Origin: Branchiostoma floridae
Lineage: Eukaryota; Chordata; Leptocardii; Amphioxiformes; Branchiostomatidae
Reading direction: 5' to 3'
Assembly (NCBI RefSeq): GCF_000003815.2
Contig: NC_049995.1
Location: 8,657,604 to 8,721,603 of the forward strand
Length of the DNA stretch: 64,000 nt
Part shown: positions 42,801 through 60,781 of the stretch, piece after piece
Layout of the letters: each line of letters begins with the position of its first letter
Position numbering within the stretch: the first letter of the stretch is position 1
The notes under the pieces: generated by a model
Told to the model about the DNA's origin: nothing
Database searches by the model: none
Seen by the model: only the letters and a program-made list of their open reading frames with translations
Program-made: the position numbers and the translations under genes

Positions 42801-42894
42801 CGCCGGTTGGACGACTCACCGCACGCAGCTCGGACCTGACGAGTGGAGGGCATCCTGGGATATCCACGGTCTCTCTGACAAAAAGTCTTACTAG
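30824..42894 (+). CDS. RUSF1: RUSF1 (RUS family member 1, DUF647 protein), ~473 aa
   Basis: Member of the root-UVB-sensitive (RUS/DUF647) family; the animal protein is poorly characterised. Fifteen coding exons: 30824-30849, 33213-33363, 33782-33859, 34178-34292, 34822-34867, 34977-35009, 35334-35439, 36092-36193, 36906-36976, 39178-39362, 40006-40063, 40191-40264, 40614-40723, 41939-42023 and 42713-42894. Phases join exactly to 474 codons including the stop, against about 468 residues in human. Diagnostic DUF647 blocks are FLPQGYPESVSDDYLSYQIW, TGTLATQAVLKGVGVG, DGTGMLGRILFAW, GVSGGATRAALTMHQARR and NMADVSAKDGSQETLVNL. Hydrophobic stretches around LFADIVNDFSIFLELV and LTWFLFFVFTCLHLFANY suggest membrane association. 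Intron 9 contains an antisense TRIM gene and an assembly gap, yet the coding join across it is uninterrupted. A phase-compatible alternative first exon exists at 32056-32111. Confidence 0.95.
32056..32111 (+). other. Candidate alternative first coding exon of RUSF1
   Basis: ATG at 32056 opens 18 codons plus two bases (MLLGRKRGKIGQFAFSFD) and ends at a strong donor, GTAAGT. Its phase equals that of the annotated exon 1, so splicing to 33213 would keep RUSF1 in frame. GCGGGAAAA at 32085-32093 lies inside it and matches an E2F-type site. Transcription is unproven. Confidence 0.35.
33379..33440. repeat. Low-complexity (CAAT)n tract
   Basis: Runs of CAATCAATCAATCAAT and related tetramers lie just past the donor of RUSF1 exon 2. 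Confidence 0.7.
34069..34130. repeat. 5' fragment of the TACATCGATGAAG-family repeat
   Basis: TACGTCGATGTAAGTTAGAC followed by ATCCAGGTAATAAGATACGC and GTAGTTACTCAAGGA matches the left end of the family. It stops after about 60 bases. Confidence 0.55.
34345..34765. repeat. Interspersed repeat (same family as 1084-1225) split by a foldback insertion
   Basis: The head (TCTGTATAGCCGGTACAAC...AACACACCAGCTT) and tail (AGCAGCTGGTTACAATGAAC...CCTAACTTTTGCACATTTA) correspond to the repeat in SDHA intron 7. The middle is displaced by the 285-bp element at 34419-34703. Confidence 0.6.
34419..34703. mobile_element. Foldback element with ~85-bp inverted ends and ~10-bp target duplication
   Basis: The left arm begins ATCCTCCTACGCAGGGACAT and the right arm is its near-complement ending CCCTGCATAGGAGGAT. 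Complementarity continues through TGTACCCTGCTTTCTCAAC and beyond, about 85 bases per arm. GCATTGCAGC (34409-34418) and GCATTGTAGC (34704-34713) flank it as a target duplication with one mismatch. Long arms plus a 9-10-bp duplication suggest a Mutator-like element. It is non-coding. Confidence 0.65.
37377..38720 (-). CDS. Intronless TRIM-type RING/B-box protein with four C-terminal membrane segments (447 aa)
   Basis: A single uninterrupted frame, antisense inside RUSF1 intron 9. The RING finger has C37, C40, C52, H54, C57, C60, C73 and C78 (CSIC...CQHTFCQDC...CPKLNC), so it is probably a ubiquitin ligase. A B-box 2 follows with C122, H125, C134, C137, C142, C145, H150 and H153. A charged coiled-coil region spans ~165-290. 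After a short linker come about four strongly hydrophobic segments in residues ~325-445 (starting SWLWKIIGTFWLLLKASVLA, then VILIVTLLVLSFSISLYSLV, LLLFAICHVFWLSWIL, APVILSCIISIGFIW). No B30.2 or NHL domain is present. Vertebrate TRIM13 and TRIM59 also end in a membrane anchor, but orthology is not claimed. ATG 38720 is the first of several in-frame Met codons (also residues 13 and 20). A TATA-like box sits about 50 bases upstream. Confidence 0.88.
   Translation of the reverse strand: MSTQNGLGYASHMSRSKTTMATAPPSLQAKFEEELSCSICLELFTRPKMLPCQHTFCQDCLKDHAGRGGTFQCPKLNCCQQINLPNMGVADFPSNTTVANLCDTLRKRTTRKNEDHVHKVKCTSHPSEDINLYCIQCQVPVCTKCLGEGHKGHSTTNLEAASQERKVSAKMLITEARKIMETYNKYLQDLRNKETALNTQKQERNDKIDEALHKAVQQLTEAKDSLKSKEDQEHTKTIKVLQAQKNEVLTDFAEISSACMATMKGLEKGGVELLCTETTLHEVVTKCKEKSLPTPMSVPTVEFQPTDPETLTLGKLSSHKPSWLWKIIGTFWLLLKASVLAIWWLGFFAMGFTFLMVFINHNDKNTNGVILIVTLLVLSFSISLYSLVQKGKLRSSSLLLFAICHVFWLSWILSVKLGNGKYDEVLGIMAPVILSCIISIGFIWKNN
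38771..38777 (-). promoter_or_regulatory. TATA box of the nested TRIM gene
   Basis: TATATAA on the minus strand lies about 50 bases before the ATG, which would place the start of transcription roughly 20 bases upstream of the coding region and give a very short leader. The position fits, but no other core element was recognised. Confidence 0.4.
38853..38952. other. Assembly gap (100 N)
   Basis: Exactly 100 N, the usual placeholder for a gap of unknown size. It lies in RUSF1 intron 9, upstream of the TRIM gene. No RUSF1 coding sequence appears to be missing, because exons 9 and 10 join in phase and align with family length. Confidence 0.98.
39702..39782. repeat. Tandem repeat, 27 bp x 3
   Basis: Three adjacent copies of CAGTTCTAAGCTCTGATTGG + TTCATGT, differing at one or two positions. 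Each contains an inverted CCAAT box. It is in a RUSF1 intron. Confidence 0.85.
41183..41672. mobile_element. TIR element, CAGGGNTCGAAATAC family, copy 1
   Basis: Ends CAGGGATCGAAATAC and GTATTTCGAACCCTG are near-perfect inverted repeats. TTATG flanks both sides as a 5-bp duplication. The interior repeats ACATGCAAAATTGCAAGTT-like phrases, and no coding frame is seen. CAGGG-type termini resemble hAT elements, although 8-bp duplications would be expected there. Confidence 0.6.
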
Positions 42895-43621
42895 TAGCAT
42901 TCAAAAGATGTTATATATTTTATTCATTTCATTTCGTAGATGGAATGTAATTTATCTAAACTCACTGTACTGAATGAGGAATTATTCTAACCATAGAGGT
43001 AGAGCATTTGAAATTAAGTTTCTAATCATACATTACAATACATTCGGAAATTTCCAAACACATTATATTACATTCAACTTGGAATATCCACTTCTTCGAA
43101 CAAAGTTTACTAGAATGACATGTAGTATTCTAGCCATACTTTCCACCTGTACCTTATATTAGAAGCACTTACTTCTGAAAAGCTCACTGATATGATATTT
43201 TATTTCTGATCATCAAAAGTATAAAGAATTTGTCAAATTCCTAGTATCATATCATATCATAAAATTTCAATATTTAATTCTCACAATATTGATAACAAGC
43301 AAAGTAATCTATAATATACTCTGTACTATTCAGTTATCAACTTATAGTGTTTATTGCAGAGCAGATGAAAGGAATAAGTGCCTTTACTCCTTAATTACCT
43401 TTACACACAACAGTATATTGGCCTGAACATTTGCCAATATATATGTTTTGCTAATGATGATGATCATAATTTCTGTAGAACCACCAAATGTACTCAGTCT
43501 GGTAGCAACACTTGTCAAAACCATTACACTCAAATTTTTATTTCAGTATAATAAATTGCACAATAGATTTTTCTAATTCTCAGTGTCGTTTTGAATTCTC
43601 AGTTTAATTCTTACCATTTTA

Positions 43622-43950
43622 CAGGGCTCGAAATACCACCTGCATATGCACGTTAGTGCAGGGGAAATTAGATCTGTGCAGGTATTTCTAGCGTCTACCT
43701 GCACCCAACCTGCACTGGGCCATGTACTGGATTTACATAAATGTCCTATGATGTAGGTGCATGTGGATTGTTATTAGCTGCATTGGCTATTACCACCTAA
43801 TAAAGTAGAAGAAAAAATAGCAATAGTTCCTTAACAATTTTAGTAGGATCCATACTTCATAAATTCAGAGTGGTGCAGGTAAAATTTGTCTGGTGCGGGT
43901 AATTTTCAATGTTACCTGCAGGTATGCAGAAAAAAGTATTTTGAGCCCTG
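43622..43950. mobile_element. TIR element, CAGGGNTCGAAATAC family, copy 2
   Basis: Begins CAGGGCTCGAAATACC and ends AGTATTTTGAGCCCTG, with ATTTTA on both flanks. The interior carries ACCTGCA-type repeats and differs from copy 1, so the two share ends rather than bodies. Confidence 0.6.
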
Positions 43951-43992
43951 ATTTTAGAACCAGTAACATAATCCATGAATATCTTCACTATA

Positions 43993-44170
43993 CAGTCAAA
44001 CCTGTATTAGGGGCCACCTCTACAGAGGGGCCACCTGTCCATAGTGGCCACTTTTTGTCGGTCCCTTGTGTATTTTATCTACAAGTTACCACCTCTATAC
44101 AGAGGCCACCTGTCTATAATGGCCAAATTTGTCCGGTCCCTTGAGTGGCCGCTATAGACAGGTTTGACTG
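43993..44170. mobile_element. pogo/Tigger-like MITE, CAGTCAAACCTG ends, TA duplication
   Basis: CAGTCAAACCTG and CAGGTTTGACTG are perfect inverted ends bordered by TA. The body repeats GGGGCCACCTCTACAGAGG-like units with GGTCCCTTG, a common pattern in Tigger-derived MITEs. 178 bp, non-coding. Confidence 0.7.
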
Positions 44171-44214
44171 TAATTATTTCTGCAATGTTCATTGAATGAG
44201 TAAAAATGGAAAGA

Positions 44215-46721
44215 TCATGGCATAGACACTTTCCCCTCTTTCAGCAGTTCCTCCTTCAGTCTGTGCTGTTCCGTGATTTTGTCACACAGAATCTCGTGTT
44301 CGCGGTCGACCTCTGCACTCCGACCGAACTGGTCCGACATGAAGGCATCCCACTCCTGCTTCCTCCCTTCCCTTCTGTTCTTCAGGGGGTCAGCCTAAAA
44401 AGGTCAAAGGTGAAAAGTAATGTTTTCAATACACCTCTTTCACACGGCGGACATGACAGAATGATCGAAAATGAGGTCAATGAGGCAAAGAAAGAAAAGC
44501 TAGGTACAGAATAAGTTCCCATTCAGTTTTTCTCCCAAACCACACTTATTTTCAGAATAAAAGATCAAATTAATAATATCATAAGTAGTGTTATGCACAG
44601 AAAATATGTTGCAACTTAGAGTAGCAAAGATCATTCTCATAGTCCCGCACACCTCCATCAAAATGATCGACAAAATATAATTTAGAAACATAATTTAATA
44701 ATGTAAAAAATTTGCATCATTTCTCTAATTGGTTGACTTGGTAATTGCCATGCTTTCATTGGTTGAACAGCTAATAATGATGGACCAGCCTAATACGTGC
44801 CATGTGGGCTCATTTTCGACCTATCATGTCAGATGGGAGTAGATGGATGAAAAAGGTGTCTTCTTTCAAACTTACAGGGAAAGTTAATCAGAATGTATCT
44901 ACAATCTAGCCAGAATGTCTCTATAATCTAGCCACTCCTTCCTACCTTTGCCATTTTCTCCTCTGTTTCACTGATCTTCTCGCACATTGATGTGGCAACT
45001 CTCACTGGGGTAACAAACATTATGTTGTATATGTAAACAATATCACATCCTTAAGACAGATATATAACAACTTTGACAAGATTTTGACAAGGTGAAGATA
45101 CTGGATTCCGAACAGGATAAGTTTCCTAGGGCAGTGCAAGAGGCATTTACATCAAAATCCATCAAAATTCCCTCAACCAAGACGGGGGTCGATACCGACT
45201 TCCAAGCACCTTTGACCCTTTGCTGACGTCACACATCCAGTGACGTCACACTTCCTGTCTGGATGTGTGACATAGGCTTTGGGTCATTTCAGCTTGAAAA
45301 GGATCAGAGGACTGATTGAAATCTTGATGGTAAGCGCTTTATTTTGTGCACAGATTTAAAGTGTAAAATTGTATCATAATAGCTATATTTTATTCAATAA
45401 GGCAGTCCACATCTCTGCTGGTACACCTAGCTCTTCTTTTGTCCCTCTACACCAGGGAGTCACAGGAAAATTTGGATACTGCATGTGCCACTACACAACC
45501 TGTATTGACTAGAGTCTCCTCCTTGAGACTAACTTGGGGCCCAGTGTGAATGTGTGTGCATAAAATGGCAGGAGATCTAAACGGCTAGCCTGGTATCCAG
45601 CCGTATTATAGCTCCTGAGTCTCTTCTGTCCTCTCAGAGATATAGCAGAGAGGACAGAGGAGACAGAAACTATAATATGGCTGGATACCAGGCTACTAAA
45701 CACAAGGAGCTACAGTTTACAACAACTGTTTTGACTCACAGTTAGCTGTGACCTGTGCCAGGTTGTCCTCCAGGAGCATGGTGCATGCTGGGATAGTTTG
45801 TCCCATCTGTTGGGCATGGCCCAGAACAGCCTCCAGTCTCTCCTCCTCACGGTGGTTCCTCTTCCCCGGGGGGGGGGGGGGGGGAACAGCAGAGAAAATG
45901 GTTTTTTAGATTTGGAAGAAATTGTGACATTAAACCATCAAACTTGAGCCAATAACAAAGGAGTGTTTATCTGAAAAAAGTTCCTTGACAAAACTAAGGA
46001 CACCATTACAAGTTTGTCTCTTTTTCTGTGCAGATACGTGATACCTTGATACCAATGAATAGAATAAGAAAAAAGTAATAGTTATAGTCCCTGTTTTAAG
46101 TGTTTAAGGTGCTCTTTTGTTGGCTGGATGGCCTCTCTCACACCCCTCGCAAACCAGTCCGGATCCTGATCAAGAATGACAGTCCTCTCTGCTCTATGTC
46201 AATTTTGTATCATAATTACATGCATAAGGACCAACCTCAAACTCCCTTATGAAGCACTTGATCTCTCCCTGCACCACAGGCCTGTGGTCCAACAGTCGGG
46301 CATGGATCTCACCAACATCTGAGGGGAAATAAAAACATAACGCTAGTTCACGATGCCACCTACATTACAAGGGTCATTAACCTCTCAAAAATCGTGACCA
46401 AATCTCCAATGATTCCGATGTCTCTCAAGACATACGCATATTCCAAATATCAAAACAAAGGCAGTCCAGATCCAGCGCATACTCGAGTTATTTTGTTGAC
46501 AGTCACAAACTCACATAGACACATATGCACGAACAACGGTCTCGTTATTCTGGTATAAAGCGCGCATACAACTGATTCAAAACACATCTACAATGTTCCT
46601 TGTGCTCTCAGACTACTTTTCTGCACTCCATAACCCCTTAATCGTCACAAATTTCGCATAAATCTACCAAATCCACACACGGAAGCACTCACAAACCTTT
46701 CACAACACCTTCCGCCGCCAT
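44215..46721 (-). CDS. BLOC1S5: BLOC1S5 (Muted), BLOC-1 subunit 5, ~155 aa
   Basis: Subunit of BLOC-1, the cytosolic complex needed for lysosome-related organelles and endosomal sorting. Five coding exons: 46697-46721, 46236-46318, 45740-45860, 44946-45004 and 44215-44394. Phases sum to 156 codons including the stop. The block VGEIHARLLDHRPVVQGEIK is almost identical to vertebrate Muted. QEWDAFMSDQFGRSAEVDRE near the C-terminus matches the family's conserved WDxFM...AEVDxEH signature. The region between is predicted coiled coil. Human is 187 residues, and the amphioxus N-terminus is shorter (MAAEGVVK). The exon 3 acceptor is unusual: its upstream tract is 17 consecutive C on the coding strand, followed by GGGGAAG. 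It is divergent from ADAT2 with 439 bases between start codons. Confidence 0.93.
45224..45271. promoter_or_regulatory. Two CRE palindromes and a hairpin in BLOC1S5 intron 3
   Basis: TGACGTCA occurs at 45224-45231 and 45241-45248. GTCACACATCCAG (45228-45240) is complementary to CTGGATGTGTGAC (45259-45271). It could be an intronic enhancer or simply the core of a repeat, since the first 110 bases of the window carry a similar ATGTGACGTAGG...GGACATTTCA phrase. Confidence 0.35.
45586..45695. mobile_element. Near-perfect 110-bp hairpin, TAGCCTGG family
   Basis: The arm TAGCCTGGTATCCAGCCGTA pairs with the right arm ending GCTGGATACCAGGCTA. Pairing extends inward through TATTATAG/CTATAATA and CTCTTCTGTCCTCTC/GAGAGGACAGAGGAG. 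Related ends are found at 26461-26885 and 49442-49529. Confidence 0.65.
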
Positions 46722-47160
46722 CTTTATCTGACCTTTGACCTATCAATAACCAGTCGTTAACCTATTGAAACTTCTTCCAAACAACCTTAACTCAAGACTA
46801 GAGTCGCATACAAACTACCTCAAGTTCCTACAGGTTTATTGAAGATTGTAACAAACATAAACGTTTCAATTTTGTGCTCTGAATTTTATGACTTTTATTG
46901 CGTAATCCATACAGTGGGATAGTCTATCTACGGCAAGCCAGAAAAGACATTTTACAAAACCATTTTTAAAAAGTATTTTAGATTTTATCTGGCAGAATTT
47001 CAGGTATTTTTCATGTCATATCATAATCATAATTTTTTAAATTGAAATTAATATTGTTTTGATATGTCTATGTATTAAAACGAATATTTTATGTTATGTT
47101 GCGGTGTAAAAGTCTTTTCTGGTTGACCGTAGTTGACCTCTGTGCTGCACTATTTTCATC
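46722..47160. promoter_or_regulatory. Bidirectional promoter BLOC1S5 / ADAT2
   Basis: Only 439 bases separate the two start codons, so the promoters must overlap or abut. TGACCTTTGACCT at 46729-46741 is a perfect DR1 nuclear-receptor element (two half-sites spaced by one). Both starts lie in YY1-like contexts: AAGATGGCGGC for BLOC1S5 and ATCATGGCGGA for ADAT2. No TATA box is evident, and the centre is AT-rich. Confidence 0.6.
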
Positions 47161-56503
<9,343 letters not shown>

Positions 56504-56657
56504 ATCTGGCAGACTCCTTCCCCTATTTGCAATATAGTTCTTTCCCTTGCCATCTACTGCTGCCATATATAATACAGGATTCCACAGACATAGGAAAAGG
56601 CCTTTTCATAGTTCGTGTATGCACATAGTGACTGTATCACATGTACCTCCCCTTTGT

Positions 56658-56848
56658 ACTGTAAATGCCCTTACGTTCACTTGGAATTAATTTTTCAGTT
56701 GGGAGAAAATTTCGCAGTTGAAACATTGGTGGGAGCAGGGTAAGAAGACGGAACAAGCATTTTTCTTTTTTTTTCTTGGTTTTAAGTTCACTGCAAAACC
56801 TGCAAAGTTATATAATTTCACTGTGAAAATTTTAACATCTACAGTATC
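56658..56848. mobile_element. MITE-like element, ATACTGTAAAT family
   Basis: Left end TACTGTAAATGCCCTTACGT and right end AACATCTACAGTAT are inverted. The internal GGTTTTAAGTTCACTGC block matches the copy at 11109-11321. Confidence 0.55.
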
Positions 56849-59270
56849 ACCATCCTTGTTCTTTGCTTACTATATGGAAGGAAGCTAGAAAAAGAAGTTA
56901 GTATATATGGGAGAATAATATTGATAGATACTAGAAATTTTGTTGTTGTTGGCAATGTCATTAGAGAATGTGAGGAGAAAGAAATTGATAAAGGTCTTGA
57001 TGATGGAAAAATTAACAAGTCTTGGAGTATTCAAAGTCTTGAACAAGAAATTCGAATGTCTTAAAATGTTTCTTGAAGACGCAATATAAACACTATGCCT
57101 GTAGTCTAACTGTGAAAAGGGTCTTACTACTAAATAGAATTTAGTTGATAATATATTATTCTTAAAAAAAGAACTTAAGATTAGGATCTTAATAGAGGAC
57201 GGTATCAGAGTGTCTCCGGGTTTGTTTTCCGAAAGTGTGAGTCAGTAGTGCAATGTACAAGACGGAGTTTAAGTAACCAGGATATCTATGAAAGGAAGAA
57301 AACGCCTAAAAACTGTGAACTTTATGATGTGAAACTCTACAGAAGTTAATGATGTAGCAAACACATTAACTATACAGACAACAGACAGGAAAGTACCAGT
57401 GTACTACCACATTGATATGCAGACTACAACTACATTGTACAGGTCCCTTATAAGAATGGCCTTCCTCTATCTATATCCATTAGAAGGTATCAAGCTAGAC
57501 AATAGATACAAACAATTATATCAGAGATAGAAAACTGCAAGTTTCTTGAAGACGAACGATAGATGAAATTTAGAATTTGTAATGTTTGTTTTTTGTGACG
57601 AGCAAGTGATGTCCTATCACGAAAAGGAAGCACTTTGTTTTTTCAAATCACTTGTTTTCTAAGCAAAAACCACTGGAGAAAACGGCAATGTAGGTTTCGA
57701 GGTGAATCGTTGTGACTCTAAGCCTATGTATGCAAGACTTGTCTGGTTTGGAAAAAGTGAATTCTATTTTGTGAGATGAATATATCTCTCTACGGTATTG
57801 GAATACTTTATTTTTATGTAAGTATCCAGAGAAACTAAAGAGCCTCAATGTACTGAAGTATTATTCGGACTGTTTCAAAAGTGTTTTTGTTGCTTTAATA
57901 GGCGTGATTTGGGTTGGTTTGGAAGTTATCAGGAATGTTGCCAGATTGAAATTAGGTGAAAATTGTGCTTTGAAGTGTTGGCTTTAATATTGGGTGAATT
58001 CAAATAACTACAAGAGAGATTCGAGTCTCTGAAAAAGAAATTCTACAAAGCCTTGTTTGTTCAAATTATAGGACTGGTGTGACCACCTGTAATACATGTA
58101 TATGATTTGAATAGACTCTAAGTAAGTAAATAAGAAAGATAAATTGAAGAAATTACTGGTAAAGCTAGGTGGGTCATATGTGATTATGAGAGTATAGTTT
58201 TTGTGCAATTTGTTCTTTTACCCAAGTTGATTTTGTCCAGCAGTGAAAGATATTTTTTTTACTTTTTGCAATAATTGTGCAAATGTTCTACATTAAATTT
58301 TGATATGTAATGTTTGTTCTTGATGTGATGATACATTAAGATTCTGGCTTTTCTTTAGAAATTATATAAAACCTATAACTATTTTTGGATGATGAAGATG
58401 TCATAGATCACACATTAGATGATCATATATTATATAGTGATATGAAATTTATATTAGTTTCTTTACTTATTTCTTTTATTATACTATTTTTGTTTTACAA
58501 AATTTATGTTTTCAAATTTTGTACTTAAGTTCAATTTAGTTCAATGACAGTACTGCAGAGGTGTTTTAGACAGTCACAAAGTTCCAATGTTTTGTTGCAC
58601 TTTCTATTTTTGTAACAGTATATATATGGATATGATGTTATATATACGTACCGCAATAACTGGAGTGATAGTATAATTGTGACTATGGAACTTTTCTGTT
58701 AAAACTATTATATTCAAGCCCCACCAAATGTAGTTACTTGCTTTATGGTCACACTTAACCATATGCACATGTACTTTGAATTTTATATTTTATACAATTT
58801 GGTACAGTTTAAGTAATAATGAGCACAGCAAAACTTGTAATGTTGTGTAGTGCACATTTAACAATAGTTCTGGTATGTGCATGAATTTTTTTCCAAATTG
58901 CTAGTAATTCTGACAATTCAAAATAAGACTACACCCAGTATAAAACGATTCTGTAGCCATTTTTTGGGTATATTTTGTATTATGTAATATTTTACATGAT
59001 TATCTAACCTCCATTGGCATTATTGCCTTTATATTTTGCAAGAAATTATTTAAGATTTTTGCAATTCTATCCACTAAGCAAGTAATTACATTGTTAGGGG
59101 CTTTGGTAGGACAATGTTTTGTTAAGAAAGTATTGTTTGTTATAAGTGAAAAATGCCAAAAGGCTGTGTGCAAATTGTGTAGGTTGCCAAAGCTGTGGAT
59201 AGTCATTGGTCAAAACTGTACATACAGAGTCATATGTAGTATCACAGACTGACAGATGTTGATAAATTGA

Positions 59271-59357
59271 TATATACTGGGTTCTTGTAGCTACACAGCC
59301 AAAGTGTAAACAGAAAAATAATGCACTTTGATTGTGTAGCTAAGAACCCAGTATATA
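59271..59357. ncRNA. Strong 87-base hairpin, possible miRNA precursor or palindromic repeat
   Basis: The arm TATATACTGGGTTCTTGTAG (continuing CTACACAGCCAAAGTG) pairs with an almost complete complement ending AGAACCCAGTATATA. The stem is about 35 bp with few mismatches and a loop of about 17 bases. Size and loop suit a pre-miRNA, but no known miRNA is recognised. Confidence 0.3.
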
Positions 59358-60781
59358 TGTACATAGAGAGGTCCCTTATTTTTGTGGAGAGAGAGATCAG
59401 AAAGTTATATACATGACTGGAGAGAGATATAGCTGAACACATATATGTACATGGAAAAGCTAAACTCCTAACGTGTGTACAGAGAGCAATATGGTCGAGT
59501 TTCAGGAATGCTACAAAAAGTCTTGAAGAAAGTTGTAACAGAGTCAAAAATATATATTTATGCAAGCGCAGTTGTCCCTAGAACGGTGATCCCTCAATTG
59601 GAAAAAGAAAAAAGTTGTATACGGTTCAGGCTGGAAAGAAGATTCTAGCAAAAGATAAAAGCCTTTTGTTTGCCATGTCTTGTGTTGAAGAAAGAATGGT
59701 CTGAAATACGAGATGCGATTCATTAGAAGATAGAAGGAAAGTTTATGGAGTTTGGTGAAGATTTGCAGTGCAATAGAATAAGCCGTTGATAGGTTATGTT
59801 ATGTTTATTTATCTACTGGTTATTTAAGAGAAAGATTGGTATATCAGACCAAGAACAATAAAAAGCAATGCAGTATCAGTCTGAAATGTTTGTTTTCATT
59901 GTCCCTTGGAAGGGAGCTTCTGATTCTTAAGCCGGGTACGTTCGCTCTTGCGTATTCAAGTCCGTATGAGGCCCGTGTGGAAGTCTTAGCCTTTGTCAGT
60001 CTCCACGGATCGCTGGAAAAATAGTAGAGATTGGAGAAATATAACCAAATAATATGCCAGAAGAGTTAGTTGTCCGAGGAGTATGGTTTGCGACCGGCTA
60101 AATCCTCTGGCTATATTTGTCCGATTTCTACTTTTTTCCAGTGACCTGACTTGAATAAATTCCCACGTGTGAACTAACCTTAAGACAATTTTTTCCGCTA
60201 TCGCAAAGTCGATCGTTAGATTCCCCAAATGTTGGTGTTTACAAACTTTGTTTTACCAATAAAGATATACGATTCTTACGTCATACGTACAGGAATGCAC
60301 GTCGATTTACTTAACTAATAGTGTTAAAGAATAGCTTTAAGAATTTAGCTTTTCGTGTTTCCATTCTTCATGAATTTACCATCATCCCCATGCAAACCTT
60401 TCCTAAAATCATCATAATTTTGGCCGATTTCTGCACCTATTTAAAACCGACGGAAGATCTGGTAGAGAGTAACTTTTAAAAGGTTGCCTACGTGCACGTC
60501 GACATGAAGGGTCAATATCCAACCTCATTAAGGCACGAACATGCGTCATGTAACTTCCGGTCGAGTACTGCGGAAGTGCGAAGCAGCCAACTTCGACGAA
60601 ACATGCAGGACGTTTTTCATGTTTCCGGCCGTTAAACCGTGAATATAGAATTATAAACTAGCAGGGAAAGTCACTGGATCGAGAGGAAGCTAAAACCTTG
60701 ATCTAGACAGCTTTATTTTGCCTGAACGTTAAGTCGAGTGTCTGCTGTTGAAAATCTTGCCTTTTGTAAGAAGCCATTGTC

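Larger units (their letters stand above)
42895..44214. other. Convergent intergenic region RUSF1 / BLOC1S5
   Basis: This contains both 3' UTRs. AATAAA at 43550-43555 is a candidate RUSF1 poly(A) signal. The rest is largely two short transposon copies, at 43622-43950 and 43993-44170. No coding frame is supported. Confidence 0.55.
56504..60781. other. Gene-free interval downstream of ADAT2
   Basis: Presumably the ADAT2 3' UTR followed by intergenic DNA and the promoter of the SRCR gene. AT-rich with no coding frame I can support. AATAAA at 59858 is the clearest canonical poly(A) signal I noticed, but it is very distal. It holds a MITE at 56658-56848 and the hairpin at 59271-59357. Confidence 0.5.
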
